Shown here: one piece after another, positions 1 through 8,207 of the stretch
How the letters are laid out: the number at the start of each line of letters is the position of its first letter
How positions within the stretch are numbered: the stretch's first letter is position 1
Assembly (NCBI GenBank): GCA_011048835.1
Contig: DSDF01000082.1
Span: forward strand, 1-63,204
Source: Methanoculleus sp.
GTDB lineage: Archaea; Halobacteriota; Methanomicrobia; Methanomicrobiales; Methanomicrobiaceae
Length of the DNA stretch: 63,204 bases
Reading direction: 5' to 3'
Program-made: the position numbers and the translations under genes
Notes under the pieces: generated by a model
What the model was told of the DNA's origin: nothing
The model's input: only the letters and a program-made list of their open reading frames with translations
The model's database searches: none

Positions 1-871
1 CCGGGTAGGCGGCGCGGAGTGGTTCTATGGCCGGCTCCCCGATGGCGATGAGCGAATTGATCGCCCGGCTGCGGACATAGGCGTCCTCGTCGGAGAGCGC
101 CTCGATGAGCGCCTCGATTGCCTCATCGCCACCGATCTCCCCGAGTGCTATCGCCGCCCGCCAGCGGATGTCGTCGTCCTCGTCGTGGACGGCCTTAGCG
201 AGGGCGTGCACGGCGGGGGCCCCGATCTTGCCCAGCGCTTCTGCCGCTTCCCACCGCACCCCGCTGTTTTCGTCCTTGAGGGCGTGGGAGAGGGGTTCGA
301 CGGCGGCAGGGTCGCCGATCTCCCCGAGCGCTATCGCCGCCCGGTAGCGCACCTCCACGTCGCGGTGCGAGAGGGCGGAGACGAGGCCCCTGACGTTGGC
401 GTTCCGCTTGAGGTTCATGACCGTGGTCCCGGCGACGGTCCGGGGCTCGATCTCGCCCATCTCGTCGGCGTGGGCGTCGGGCGAGATGCGCGACCACGAG
501 GAGCGTTCCGCGAGGTAGGTGAGCAGGTCGATGTTGCGCCGCTCGATCACCGCGAAGATGTACCCGCTCACGTAGGCGACCGCCACGAACATGATCGCCC
601 GGAACCACGTCGCCTCGCTGATCGCCCCTGTGTTCATCCACTCGATGGCCACGTGGAGCCCCGCGAGGTAGATGCCGAAAAAGACCGTGTTGCGCTGGAA
701 GAGGATGGCGAGGGGAACGAGGAAGAGGTAGTAGAAATGCGTGTAGCCCGTGGATATGCCGAGGAAGAGGTGCAGGTAGAGCTCCATCAGCGTCCCGGCG
801 ATCAGCACCACGGCGAGTACGGCGGTCCTGAATGTTTTCGACCAGATAAGATCGGAGACGGAAATGGCCAT
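1..871 (-). CDS. Membrane-anchored HEAT-repeat protein (3' end cut by window edge)
   Basis: The gene runs off the left edge; 290 codons are visible from the ATG at 871. Four hydrophobic segments (about residues 16-38, 43-60, 62-78 and 90-108) anchor the N-terminus in the membrane. A polar linker (about 110-155) leads into HEAT/PBS-lyase-like repeats of about 31 residues. At least four repeats are seen from residue 157 onward, each carrying a variant of [10 protein letters not shown] and an acidic turn such as DED. Such repeats normally form protein-binding solenoids, so the likely role is a membrane-tethered scaffold. The partner is unknown. No catalytic motif is visible. The repeat number cannot be fixed because the C-terminus is missing. 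Confidence 0.8.
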   Translation of the reverse strand, partial: MAISVSDLIWSKTFRTAVLAVVLIAGTLMELYLHLFLGISTGYTHFYYLFLVPLAILFQRNTVFFGIYLAGLHVAIEWMNTGAISEATWFRAIMFVAVAYVSGYIFAVIERRNIDLLTYLAERSSWSRISPDAHADEMGEIEPRTVAGTTVMNLKRNANVRGLVSALSHRDVEVRYRAAIALGEIGDPAAVEPLSHALKDENSGVRWEAAEALGKIGAPAVHALAKAVHDEDDDIRWRAAIALGEIGGDEAIEALIEALSDEDAYVRSRAINSLIAIGEPAIEPLRAAYP

Positions 872-944
872 TGCAATAGTCAATGATTGTTTCCGGTGGG
901 TATTAATATATGCGGGGAGAAACGGGCGCCGCTTCCCGCCCTCT

Positions 945-2315
945 TCACTCATCCAGGTGTTCGACCGTCCGCTGCACGACCTCGCTCAGGGCCGGGTGGA
1001 TGTGCAGGGTTTCGAGCTCGTGCCAGGTGCCACGGCGGGCGATCACGTTGACGACTTCCTGGATGATTTCCGGCGCTCCCGGCCCCACGATATGAAAGCC
1101 CAGCACCTCGTCCGTGGCGGCGTCGACGATCAGCGAGGCCATGCCGGTCTCCTCGGCCATGGCGATCCCCTTCGCCGTGTCCAGGTACGCGGCCCGCCCC
1201 ACCCTGATCGCGCGGGACTGCCGTGCCTCCTCCTCCGAAAGCCCCACCGAGGCCACGGGCGGGTAGCAGAACACGGCATGCGGCACGGCGCGATAGTCCA
1301 TAGCGATTTTGTCGGCGCGGGTAGCGTTGTGCCATGCGAGGCGGGCTTCGCGGTTTGCAGCGTGGCGGAACATGCCCTTCCCGTTGGCGTCGCCGATCGC
1401 CCAGACCCCTTCTGCGGAGGTCTCGAGGTAGGGGGTGGTCGCCACGAAGCCGTGGTCGTCGGTCTCGATCCCGGCTCGCGGGAGGTCGAGGGTGTCGGCG
1501 TTCGACCGCCTCCCCGTGGCGATCATGAGGCGTTCCGCCGAAAACTCCCGCTCCTCCCCGAGAGATTGGTCCCTGCCGCGGACGAGCACGCCGCCGTCCG
1601 CCGCCTCCACCGAGGCCACCTCGATCCCGGTGCTGATCCGGATGCGGCGGGAGAGGGCGGCGGTGAGGCGTATCGTGAGCCACGGCTCCTCCTCGGGGAG
1701 GATGCGAACGTTGCGCTGGATCACGGTGGTCGCCGTGCCGAGGCTCGAGAAGAAATGGGCGTAGCCGATAGCGACGTAGCCGCCGCCGACGATGATGATG
1801 CTCTCGGGCAGCGCCGAAAGTTCGAGGGCCGTTTCGTTGGTCAGGTACTCCACCGCGTCGAGCCCCTCGATGGGAGGAACGGCGGGCCGCGCGCCGGTGG
1901 CGTTGAAGACCTTCTCCCCCGTGAGGGTCGCATCGCCCGCCTGCAGGGTCCGTTCGCCGACGAATCGTGCTTTCGCCTCAAAAAAGTCGAGGTTGTCCGT
2001 CTGAACCGTCCATTCGCGGGCGATGTCACGGCGCCGCTCCCGGTCGCGCCGCATCCGCTCGAAGATCAGTGCAACATCGATGCCGGTGATCTCCGCATGG
2101 ATGCCGACCTTCTCCGCCTCGCGGATCAGGGTGGCCACCTCGGCGGGATAGAAGATCATTTTGGAGGGGATGCACCCCGAATTCGGGCAGGTGCCCCCGA
2201 GCGGCCCCTTCTCTATCAGGGCGACGGAATGGCCCGTATGGGCGGCCTTTCCAGCGATATAGGAGCCCGCCCCCGACCCGATCACCACGACATCATAGTC
2301 CCGTTCCTGTCCCAT
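945..2315 (-). CDS. Dihydrolipoamide dehydrogenase / mycothione reductase-like flavoprotein disulfide reductase
   Basis: This 456-residue protein has the full layout of class I pyridine-nucleotide disulfide oxidoreductases. An FAD-binding GSGAGS sits near residue 13, and the redox-active pair C43/C48 is in [13 protein letters not shown]. An NAD(P)-binding [10 protein letters not shown] lies near residue 175 and a second FAD motif, AIGDANGKG, near 300. The C-terminal catalytic H440-E445 pair is in HPALSE. The natural substrate of the methanogen members is unsettled: no 2-oxoacid dehydrogenase complex is visible here, so a low-molecular-weight disulfide or another oxidant is as likely as lipoamide. 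It starts 11 bases after the stop of the DJ-1/PfpI gene, so the two are probably co-transcribed. Confidence 0.85.
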   Translation of the reverse strand: MGQERDYDVVVIGSGAGSYIAGKAAHTGHSVALIEKGPLGGTCPNSGCIPSKMIFYPAEVATLIREAEKVGIHAEITGIDVALIFERMRRDRERRRDIAREWTVQTDNLDFFEAKARFVGERTLQAGDATLTGEKVFNATGARPAVPPIEGLDAVEYLTNETALELSALPESIIIVGGGYVAIGYAHFFSSLGTATTVIQRNVRILPEEEPWLTIRLTAALSRRIRISTGIEVASVEAADGGVLVRGRDQSLGEEREFSAERLMIATGRRSNADTLDLPRAGIETDDHGFVATTPYLETSAEGVWAIGDANGKGMFRHAANREARLAWHNATRADKIAMDYRAVPHAVFCYPPVASVGLSEEEARQSRAIRVGRAAYLDTAKGIAMAEETGMASLIVDAATDEVLGFHIVGPGAPEIIQEVVNVIARRGTWHELETLHIHPALSEVVQRTVEHLDE

Positions 2316-2326
2316 CGGATCGACCT

Positions 2327-2836
2327 CTACTCGAGTATCTCAAGCATGGTGCGGATGAATGCCGGCAGGTCCGCCGGCCCCCGGGACGAGACGAGGTTGC
2401 CGTCCACCACCACTTCCTCATCGACGTATTCGGCGCCGGCGTTTTTGATGTCCTGCACGATCGAGGCATAGCCGGTGATCCGCCGCCCTTCGAGCACCCG
2501 GGCGGTGATGAGCAGCTGCGGGCCGTGGCAGATCACGAAGACCGGTTTGCCGCTCGTGACGAAGGCGCGGACGAATTCGACGGCCTCGTCGAAGACGCGC
2601 AATTTGTCGGGCGAGTATCCGCCGGGGATGAGGAGCGCGTCGAACTCGTCCACGCTCACCGAATCCACCGCCCGGTCGATCTTGACCGGCGAGTTGTCGG
2701 TCTTGCCCCAGACCACCTCCCCCTCCCGGATCCCCACCGTGACCACCGTGTGCCCGGTTTTCTTGAGGGCTTCGGCAGGATCGATAAACTCACTGTCTTC
2801 GAAGAGATTGGTGACGATTGCGGCGACTGTTAACAT
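2327..2836 (-). CDS. DJ-1/PfpI family protein
   Basis: A single 169-residue DJ-1/PfpI (class I glutamine amidotransferase-like) domain. The nucleophile elbow is in VFVICHGPQLL, with Cys followed by His as in PfpI/YhbO-type members. The earlier conserved Glu region is represented by LLIPGGYSPDKLR. I chose the ATG at 2836 because the family begins right at this first beta strand (LTVAAIVT) and GGTG lies just upstream; the open frame continues further but lacks family similarity. Known family activities include deglycase/glyoxalase, protease and chaperone roles. The link to the downstream flavoprotein suggests stress or redox protection, which is inference. Confidence 0.82.
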   Translation of the reverse strand: MLTVAAIVTNLFEDSEFIDPAEALKKTGHTVVTVGIREGEVVWGKTDNSPVKIDRAVDSVSVDEFDALLIPGGYSPDKLRVFDEAVEFVRAFVTSGKPVFVICHGPQLLITARVLEGRRITGYASIVQDIKNAGAEYVDEEVVVDGNLVSSRGPADLPAFIRTMLEILE

Positions 2837-3005
2837 GATTTCACACCCAGGGTTGTATCGGCGGGGCCGGACCGGTCGCCGCCCGGCCTGCCGATGCCCC
2901 TCTTGGGGCGGGTGCAAGGATAAAAGTTACCCGCCTCCCCGGCCCCGTGCAAACGGTCGCGCCGCTCCTCCCCGCCTCCTGAGAGCCCGGGATACCGAGG
3001 GTCCG

Positions 3006-3012
3006 AAAAAAA
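3006..3012 (-). terminator. Oligo-T terminator after the aconitase X gene
   Basis: A run of seven T on the minus strand lies about 18 bases past the stop of the last gene of the HD-ubiX-ubiD-aconitase X operon. Oligo-T runs without a strong hairpin are the usual archaeal intrinsic termination signal. Confidence 0.5.
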
Positions 3013-3029
3013 GAGAGGTCAGGGGGATA

Positions 3030-4199
3030 TCAGGAGGTCGCCTCGGCGACGCACTCCTCGATCGTCCCGATGCGGGCCGCCGCCCCGCACATGCCCGGGA
3101 CGTAGGCCAGCGCCTTGCCCGAGTCGACCATGATGGCGGAAAAGCGCTCCATCGCCGGGGAGACCACCATGCAGGTGTCCTCGTAGACCCGCGCCCCGCT
3201 CTTCTCGATGGCGTCGACCGTCTCCCGGTTGCTCCGGACGACGCCCCGGGCGGCGAAGATGAAGAAGGGTTTGGTGACGGTCTTTCCCCGCAAAAGGCCC
3301 GCGATCCGCTCGAGCTCGGCCGGCGAGCAATGGGGGCATCCCACCGCCACGGCGTCGACCTCGATCGACGAAAAGACCTCCTCGACCTCCTGTGCCTCGA
3401 TGGTGATGGTCTCGAGGCCGCCCGCATCGAAGGAAAACACCCGGGACTCGGGGGTGATTTTGTCCACGTGGAAGAGGGCCACCGCCCCGCTCGCCGCCAT
3501 GGCCGCCCCGAGGCTTTTGAGCTGGTCCTTTGTCGGGCGGATCCCGGAGAAGAAGGGGATGCGGTTGCCGACCTCTTTTCCCGCGAGATGGCCGATGGCC
3601 CCGAAATGGTCGGACCGGAGGCCCCGCGCGGGGTCGCAGCCCTCCACCACGACGGAGACCTGCGGTTTCCGGTTTTCGACCAGATGCAGGCCGTAGAATG
3701 GTGTCTTTCCGATGATCGCCGCGGCGAGTGCGCTCGGCCCCCCTTCCCTGTTGGTCCTCGCCCCGATCACCGAATTGGCGTAGACCACAGCGGAGGATTC
3801 CGACCACGAGAGGTGGTCGCCGTAGTCGGTGATGGCGAGGTAGTAGGGGGTGCAGGTGCACTCGAGCTTGATCCCGAGGCGGCGGTAGGCGGCCAGCACC
3901 TCCTCCTGCCGCTCGGCGAATGCAGGTTCGATGCCCATCTCGAACCACTTTTCCCGGTCCATGCCGATGGGGTTGAGGACCGACGGCACGGCGACCCGCG
4001 CATCGAGGCTCTGCAGCCATTCCAGCCCCCATTTCCCGATAGTCTTGTAGGAAGCCCCGCTGACCTGTGCGCTCTTGATGGGGACGAGCCTCTCCGCGCC
4101 GAAGACCTTGCCCAGCGCCACCAGTATCTCCATCATCTTCTGGCGGGTCTCGCCGTATTCGCCGTTGAGGATTTTTTCATCGTCAGCATCGAGGTACAT
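3030..4199 (-). CDS. Aconitase X, probable phosphomevalonate dehydratase large subunit
   Basis: The 389-residue protein is a stand-alone AcnX catalytic (large) subunit. Typical family stretches include VPIKSAQVSGASYKTIG near the N-terminus and the Cys-containing CTCTPYY, which in this superfamily helps hold the Fe-S cluster. In archaea, AcnX with a small DUF126 subunit dehydrates 5-phosphomevalonate to trans-anhydromevalonate 5-phosphate. Here it directly follows the UbiD-family gene with a TGATG overlap, which supports that role. I prefer the ATG at 4199 over a GTG three codons upstream because of this overlap. The small subunit is neither fused nor adjacent and must be encoded elsewhere. 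Confidence 0.85.
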   Translation of the reverse strand: MYLDADDEKILNGEYGETRQKMMEILVALGKVFGAERLVPIKSAQVSGASYKTIGKWGLEWLQSLDARVAVPSVLNPIGMDREKWFEMGIEPAFAERQEEVLAAYRRLGIKLECTCTPYYLAITDYGDHLSWSESSAVVYANSVIGARTNREGGPSALAAAIIGKTPFYGLHLVENRKPQVSVVVEGCDPARGLRSDHFGAIGHLAGKEVGNRIPFFSGIRPTKDQLKSLGAAMAASGAVALFHVDKITPESRVFSFDAGGLETITIEAQEVEEVFSSIEVDAVAVGCPHCSPAELERIAGLLRGKTVTKPFFIFAARGVVRSNRETVDAIEKSGARVYEDTCMVVSPAMERFSAIMVDSGKALAYVPGMCGAAARIGTIEECVAEATS

Positions 4200-5449
4200 C
4201 AGTCCCACTCCGCCCGTACATACTTCTCTTCTTCTCCAAGCACCATAGTGGCATCGATCCCGATTTTGACGTTCGTGCCGTCCGGGCTCCGGCAGGGGTC
4301 GAGCGATGAGCCCCGCACGCCGGGAATCACCAGGAGATCGCGATCGCCCCGCACCCGGGTGGCGATGGCGTACTCCACGTCCTCGGCGGAGAAGACGTCG
4401 ATGTCCTCTTCCACCACCACCACGTGCTTGAGAGAGGTGTGGGCGGCGAACGCCGCCATGATGGCGTTCTTGGCATCGCCCTGCGTCCTTTTTTTAATCT
4501 GCACGATGGCGTGGAGGTAGCCGCACCCTCCCGTGGTGAGCACCACGGTGCGCACCCCGCACACCCCGGCGACCGACCGGTAGATGGCGGGCTCGTAGGG
4601 CATGCCCATCAGGATCTTGTGCTCGTTGCCGCCGGGAAGGATGCCGTGGTAGATGGGATCGGTTCGTGTGTACATCCCGGTCAGCTCGATGACCGGCTGG
4701 GTGCGGACCGGGTCGTAGGTCCCGGTGATGTCGACGAACGGCCCCTCGTCGGCGGTCTCGGCCCCGATGTAGCCTTCGAGGATGATCTCGGCGTCGGGCA
4801 CCCGCACGCCATTTTCGCAGACGTGCACCGGCAGCGACCCCCCGAGGAGCTCGGCAGCGTAGGCCAGCTCTTTGCCCGGCGGGACGCGGGTGCAGGAGGC
4901 GAAGGTGACCGCGGGGTGAGCGCCGATGACGATCGCCACGGGGAGGCGGTCGCCCGCCGCGAGCGCGAGGCAGTGCAGGCTGTCGGTATGCCGCCCCTCC
5001 ACGAGGCGCGCCACGAGGCGCCGGTCGTCCTGCACCAGCATGCGGTGGATGGAGGCGTTCTGCACGCCGGCGTACTCGGAAAAGACGATCCCGGAGGTGA
5101 GGTAGCGGCCCGCGTCGAGGGGGTAGTGCTTCATCACCGGCAGGGAGAAGAGGTTGGGGTGGCGCATGTGCAGCCTCCCGTCCTCGTGCACCTCGCCGTC
5201 GTAGCGGGCGCCCGCAAGGGTCTGCACGATCGCCTGCTCCTCGATTCGAAGCGCGACCGAGAGGGCCTTTCTCGTCGCCGTCACGTTCATGGCTCCCCGG
5301 CGGGTGCCGTCCAGTTTGTGGAAGAACAGCAGTTTGTCGGTGGTCGCTGCCAATTTCGGGGCGTCATAGGTGGAGGAGACATCCTCCTCGATATCGACGA
5401 CCTCTCCCGCCTCCCGCATCGCCTCAATAAATTCCCGCATCATAGCCAC
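4199..5449 (-). CDS. UbiD-family decarboxylase, probable trans-anhydromevalonate 5-phosphate decarboxylase
   Basis: A 416-residue UbiD-family protein spanning the whole family length. Recognisable segments are SGIVFSEYAGVQNASIHRM and the metal/prenyl-FMN-binding region around VDITGTYDPVRTQPVIEL. UbiD enzymes need prenylated FMN made by UbiX, and ubiX is the gene immediately upstream, overlapping by 26 bases. With aconitase X downstream, the best assignment is the decarboxylase of the archaeal mevalonate pathway, which converts trans-anhydromevalonate phosphate to isopentenyl phosphate. The alternative, an aromatic-acid decarboxylase, is less likely in this context. The assignment rests on family plus neighbourhood. 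Confidence 0.85.
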   Translation of the reverse strand: MAMMREFIEAMREAGEVVDIEEDVSSTYDAPKLAATTDKLLFFHKLDGTRRGAMNVTATRKALSVALRIEEQAIVQTLAGARYDGEVHEDGRLHMRHPNLFSLPVMKHYPLDAGRYLTSGIVFSEYAGVQNASIHRMLVQDDRRLVARLVEGRHTDSLHCLALAAGDRLPVAIVIGAHPAVTFASCTRVPPGKELAYAAELLGGSLPVHVCENGVRVPDAEIILEGYIGAETADEGPFVDITGTYDPVRTQPVIELTGMYTRTDPIYHGILPGGNEHKILMGMPYEPAIYRSVAGVCGVRTVVLTTGGCGYLHAIVQIKKRTQGDAKNAIMAAFAAHTSLKHVVVVEEDIDVFSAEDVEYAIATRVRGDRDLLVIPGVRGSSLDPCRSPDGTNVKIGIDATMVLGEEEKYVRAEWD

Positions 5450-5987
5450 TCCATCGTGCGCTCAGGTGGTGCTGCACGCCGAGGTGATCGAGCGCCCGGG
5501 CGACGACCATGTCCACGAGGTCGTCGATGGTCCGGGGCCGGGTGTAGAACGCCGGACAGGTCACCATCACCGTGGCGCCGGCCTCGTCGGCGGCAAGCAT
5601 GTTCTTCAAATGGATCCGGGACAGCGGCATCTCCCGCAGCATGAGGATGCAGGGCCGCTTTTCCTTGAGGGAGACGTCCGCCGCCCGGGTGATCAGGGTG
5701 CTCGCGTACCCTCCCGCGATCGAGGAGAGGGTCTTCATGCTGCAGGGGACGATCACCATCCCGTCGGCGGCAAACGACCCGCTGGCAACATCGGCGAACA
5801 TGTTGGCATTATCGGTGTACACGGCATCGAACCCGGCGAGGTCGATGTCCTCGAAGCGGGCGATCCGTGCTGCCATCTCCGAGATGATGACGTGCACCTC
5901 CGCCTGTTCGCAGAGCACTTCCAGCAGTCGCCGGGCGTAGATAATGCCGCTCGCCCCGGTGACGCCCACGATATACTTCTTCTTCAT
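5424..5987 (-). CDS. ubiX: UbiX flavin prenyltransferase
   Basis: This 187-residue protein begins MKKKYIVGVTGASGIIYA, the FMN-binding N-terminus of UbiX/Pad1. It contains VIVPCSMKTLSSIAGGYAS and the late LREMPLSRIHLKNM stretch expected for the prenyl-phosphate site. It makes prenylated FMN from FMN and dimethylallyl phosphate, the cofactor of UbiD decarboxylases. The start at 5987 is fixed by a perfect AAGGAGG Shine-Dalgarno sequence; a longer frame upstream runs into the HD gene and is not family-like. It lies 14 bases downstream of the HD gene and overlaps the UbiD-family gene, so the four genes form an operon. Confidence 0.93.
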   Translation of the reverse strand: MKKKYIVGVTGASGIIYARRLLEVLCEQAEVHVIISEMAARIARFEDIDLAGFDAVYTDNANMFADVASGSFAADGMVIVPCSMKTLSSIAGGYASTLITRAADVSLKEKRPCILMLREMPLSRIHLKNMLAADEAGATVMVTCPAFYTRPRTIDDLVDMVVARALDHLGVQHHLSARWSGYDAGIY

Positions 5988-6001
5988 GATCCTCCTTGTA
6001 T

Positions 6002-7207
6002 TCATACCAGGAGCCTGTCCTGTTTGGTCGGTTTTTTGATGTGCAGCACGTCGGTCGCCTCCTCCTCCACCCGGTGCCGGTGGTCGGGCAGCGTGTAGAT
6101 GCCCATCCGCCACTGCTGTTTTCTCGTCTCGTTAAGGGTTTTGACCAGCGGGGAAATTTCGTCGAGGTCGACCAGGTCGTGGCGGTTTTTCACCTGCACC
6201 CCCATCGACATGGGCGAGGGGAAGGGGGGGATGTCCACCAGCACCTGCCACGCTTCGATTCCCGCTCGGTCAGCGATCTCCGCGGCGATGGTCCTCCCTT
6301 CGGCGATCCCGGTACGGTTCATCAGCGAGGGGATGTGGACGAGGTCCTTGCCCACGTAGAGGGCCCGCTTGTAGAGGCGGCGGGCGTAGATCATGCGGGT
6401 TACCTTGCGAGCGGTGTCGCTCGGGGATCCGAGCAGTTCGGAAAAGAACGCCGCATCGTCAAGCCGCATCATCCGCCCGCACGCATCAAGCCCGATGCGC
6501 GAGAGGTGCTCATAGGCGGCAAACTGGATCATGCGCTCGGCGATCCTGCTCACGTGGTGGAAATAGACCGCAGGGCGCATCAGCGTCCGGGCGATCAGTA
6601 GCGACTCCGCGGCGTTGATCCCGCTCTCCGTGACAACGAGGCCGCGGTCGGAAAGAATGGTGCTGCGCATCAGCCGGTGGGCGTCCACGGTTCCGTAGGG
6701 CACCCCCGTGTAGTGGGCGTCCCGCAGGAGGTAGTCCATGCGGTCCACGTCGATATCCCCGTGGATGATGCCGGCGAGGGGGTGGGTGCCCTCGATGACG
6801 GTGCACACCTCTCGTGCGTCCAGCCCCAGCGCCTCAAGCGTTCCAGCGATAGCATCGCCCCTGATGAGGTCCTCCACCTGGTGGTGGCGGTGCCCGCAGA
6901 ACTCCGCCATCAGCTGTTCGGTGGCGTGCGAGTAGGGCCCGTGGCCGATGTCGTGGAGCAGGCCCGCGGCGGCGATCAGCCGCTCCTGCTCGAGATCGAG
7001 GCCGAGCAGGCGGCAGAAGATCTGGGCGAGATGCATGGTTCCCAGCGAGTGCTCGAAGCGGGTATGGTTTGCGCCCGGGTAGACCAGGTGCGAGAACCCC
7101 AACTGCCGGACGTACCGGAGGCGCTGGATGAGGGGCGAGTCGAGGAGGGCCAGCGCGTCGGCGCTCACCTCGACGTAGCCGTGCACCGGGTCTTTGATGA
7201 TTTTCAT
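6002..7207 (-). CDS. HD-superfamily (SAMHD1/dGTPase-like) phosphohydrolase
   Basis: A 401-residue HD-domain protein of the COG1078 type. The metal-binding set is complete: H in NHTRFEHSLGTMH, the HD pair in LLHDIGHGPYSH and the distal Asp in DRMDYLLRDA. Relatives hydrolyse dNTPs or other nucleotide phosphates; the substrate here cannot be read from sequence. It is the first gene of the minus-strand operon with ubiX, ubiD-like and aconitase X. Its start codon lies 50 bases from that of the divergent cofD, with the two starts almost equidistant from an inverted repeat. A role in isoprenoid metabolism is not supported beyond co-transcription. Confidence 0.88.
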   Translation of the reverse strand: MKIIKDPVHGYVEVSADALALLDSPLIQRLRYVRQLGFSHLVYPGANHTRFEHSLGTMHLAQIFCRLLGLDLEQERLIAAAGLLHDIGHGPYSHATEQLMAEFCGHRHHQVEDLIRGDAIAGTLEALGLDAREVCTVIEGTHPLAGIIHGDIDVDRMDYLLRDAHYTGVPYGTVDAHRLMRSTILSDRGLVVTESGINAAESLLIARTLMRPAVYFHHVSRIAERMIQFAAYEHLSRIGLDACGRMMRLDDAAFFSELLGSPSDTARKVTRMIYARRLYKRALYVGKDLVHIPSLMNRTGIAEGRTIAAEIADRAGIEAWQVLVDIPPFPSPMSMGVQVKNRHDLVDLDEISPLVKTLNETRKQQWRMGIYTLPDHRHRVEEEATDVLHIKKPTKQDRLLV

Positions 7208-7224
7208 GGCGTTTTCAGTTAAGA

Positions 7225-7241
7225 ATCAACAAATAGTTGAT
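7225..7241. promoter_or_regulatory. Inverted repeat centred between divergent HD and cofD starts
   Basis: ATCAAC-AAATA-GTTGAT is a perfect 6-bp inverted repeat with a 5-base AT spacer. Its centre (7233) is 26 bases from the HD start (7207) and 25 bases from the cofD start (7258), the spacing expected for a TATA region of leaderless transcripts in both directions. Whether it is a core promoter, an operator or both is inference. Confidence 0.45.
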
Positions 7242-7257
7242 GATAAAAGTATGTGTC

Positions 7258-8169
7258 ATGAATATCACGTTTCTCTCGGGGGGAACGGGGACGCCCAAGC
7301 TGATCGCCGGGGCACGCCGGCACCTCGCCGACCGCGACCTCGCCGTGGTGGTCAACACCGCCGAGGACATGTGGGTGTCGGGAGGGCACCTGTCGCCCGA
7401 CATCGACACGGTCATGTACCTGTTCGCGGGCCTCCTGAACACCGCTACGTGGTGGGGGATCCGGGGCGACACCTTCGTCACCCACGAGTACCTCGACCGC
7501 TTCGGCGAGGCGGAGGTGATCGCGCTTGGTGACCGGGACCGTGCGGTCAACCTCGCTCGTGCGGCGATGCTCCGCCGGGGCCTCTCCCTCACCGAAGCGA
7601 CGGCGCGGCTCTGCGAGCGGATGGGCATCGAGGCGGCGGTGCTCCCCATGACCGACACAGAGGTGACCTCCTGCATCGACACCGCCGAGGGCCTGCTCCA
7701 CTTCCAGGAGTACTGGGTGAGGCGACGGGGGCAGGTCGCGATCCGCGGGGTCGTGCGCCGCTATGACGAACCGCCGGTCGCCACTTCGTCGGTGATCGGG
7801 GCGATCGAGGAGTGCGACGCGGTGGTCATCGGCCCGAGCAACCCCGTCACCAGCATCGGCCCCATCCTCGAGTGCGAGAGCGTCAGGGAAGCGCTCCGCG
7901 CCCGGTTCGTCGTCGCCGTCAGCCCGTTCATTGGCGATGCGCCGGTCAGCGGCCCGGCGGCGGCGCTGATGGAGGCGTGCGGGCACCCACCCACCGCGGC
8001 AGGGACGTTCGCCCTCTACGAGGACTTCGTCGACCTCTTCGTGCAGGACACCCGCGACACCCGCCCGATCGAGGGGGCGGCGGTGCTGGACACGCTCATG
8101 GTGGACGAGGACATAGCCGCGGTTCTCGCCGGGGCCATCCTCGATCGCATCCAGAACGCCGCCCCCTGA
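7258..8169 (+). CDS. cofD: 2-phospho-L-lactate transferase (coenzyme F420 biosynthesis)
   Basis: CofD joins the 2-phospholactyl (or related) group to the deazaflavin Fo, giving F420-0. The 303-residue protein has the family signature SGGTGTPKL at its N-terminus, VVNTAEDMWVSG, PDIDTVMYLF, WGIRGDT, the GPSNPVTSIGP loop and VAVSPFIGDAPVSGPA. I chose the ATG at 7258 because CofD proteins start directly at this first strand; the frame extends seven codons further upstream without similarity. F420 is the main hydride carrier of hydrogenotrophic methanogenesis. The gene is followed by a membrane protein gene and a divergent CofD paralogue. Confidence 0.93.
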   Translation: MNITFLSGGTGTPKLIAGARRHLADRDLAVVVNTAEDMWVSGGHLSPDIDTVMYLFAGLLNTATWWGIRGDTFVTHEYLDRFGEAEVIALGDRDRAVNLARAAMLRRGLSLTEATARLCERMGIEAAVLPMTDTEVTSCIDTAEGLLHFQEYWVRRRGQVAIRGVVRRYDEPPVATSSVIGAIEECDAVVIGPSNPVTSIGPILECESVREALRARFVVAVSPFIGDAPVSGPAAALMEACGHPPTAAGTFALYEDFVDLFVQDTRDTRPIEGAAVLDTLMVDEDIAAVLAGAILDRIQNAAP

Positions 8170-8177
8170 AGCGCACA

Positions 8178-8193
8178 CGAAGGCATATATCTC
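8178..8193 (+). promoter_or_regulatory. TATA-type promoter before the polytopic membrane protein gene
   Basis: The AT-rich box CATATATC (8184-8191), preceded by a purine-rich BRE-like stretch, sits in the 38-base gap after cofD. Its centre is 20-27 bases from the two candidate start codons (8208, 8214), which suggests a leaderless transcript. Confidence 0.5.
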
Positions 8194-8207
8194 CCGAAAT
8201 CACCTGC

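Noticed and set aside
100-360. Short-period DNA repeats near the left edge, as a possible CRISPR or satellite
   Set aside because: The repetition has a period of about 93 bases, in frame, and encodes HEAT repeats; there are no unique spacers.
864-2471. Long plus-strand open frame opposite the flavoprotein gene
   Set aside because: Its translation is compositionally odd (rich in R, G, H, D, P) and has no family pattern, while the minus strand encodes a complete disulfide oxidoreductase with all motifs. High third-position GC creates such shadow frames.
2837-3029. Search for the small AcnX subunit (DUF126) gene beside the large subunit
   Set aside because: The gap is only 193 bases and holds no suitable frame of about 130 codons.
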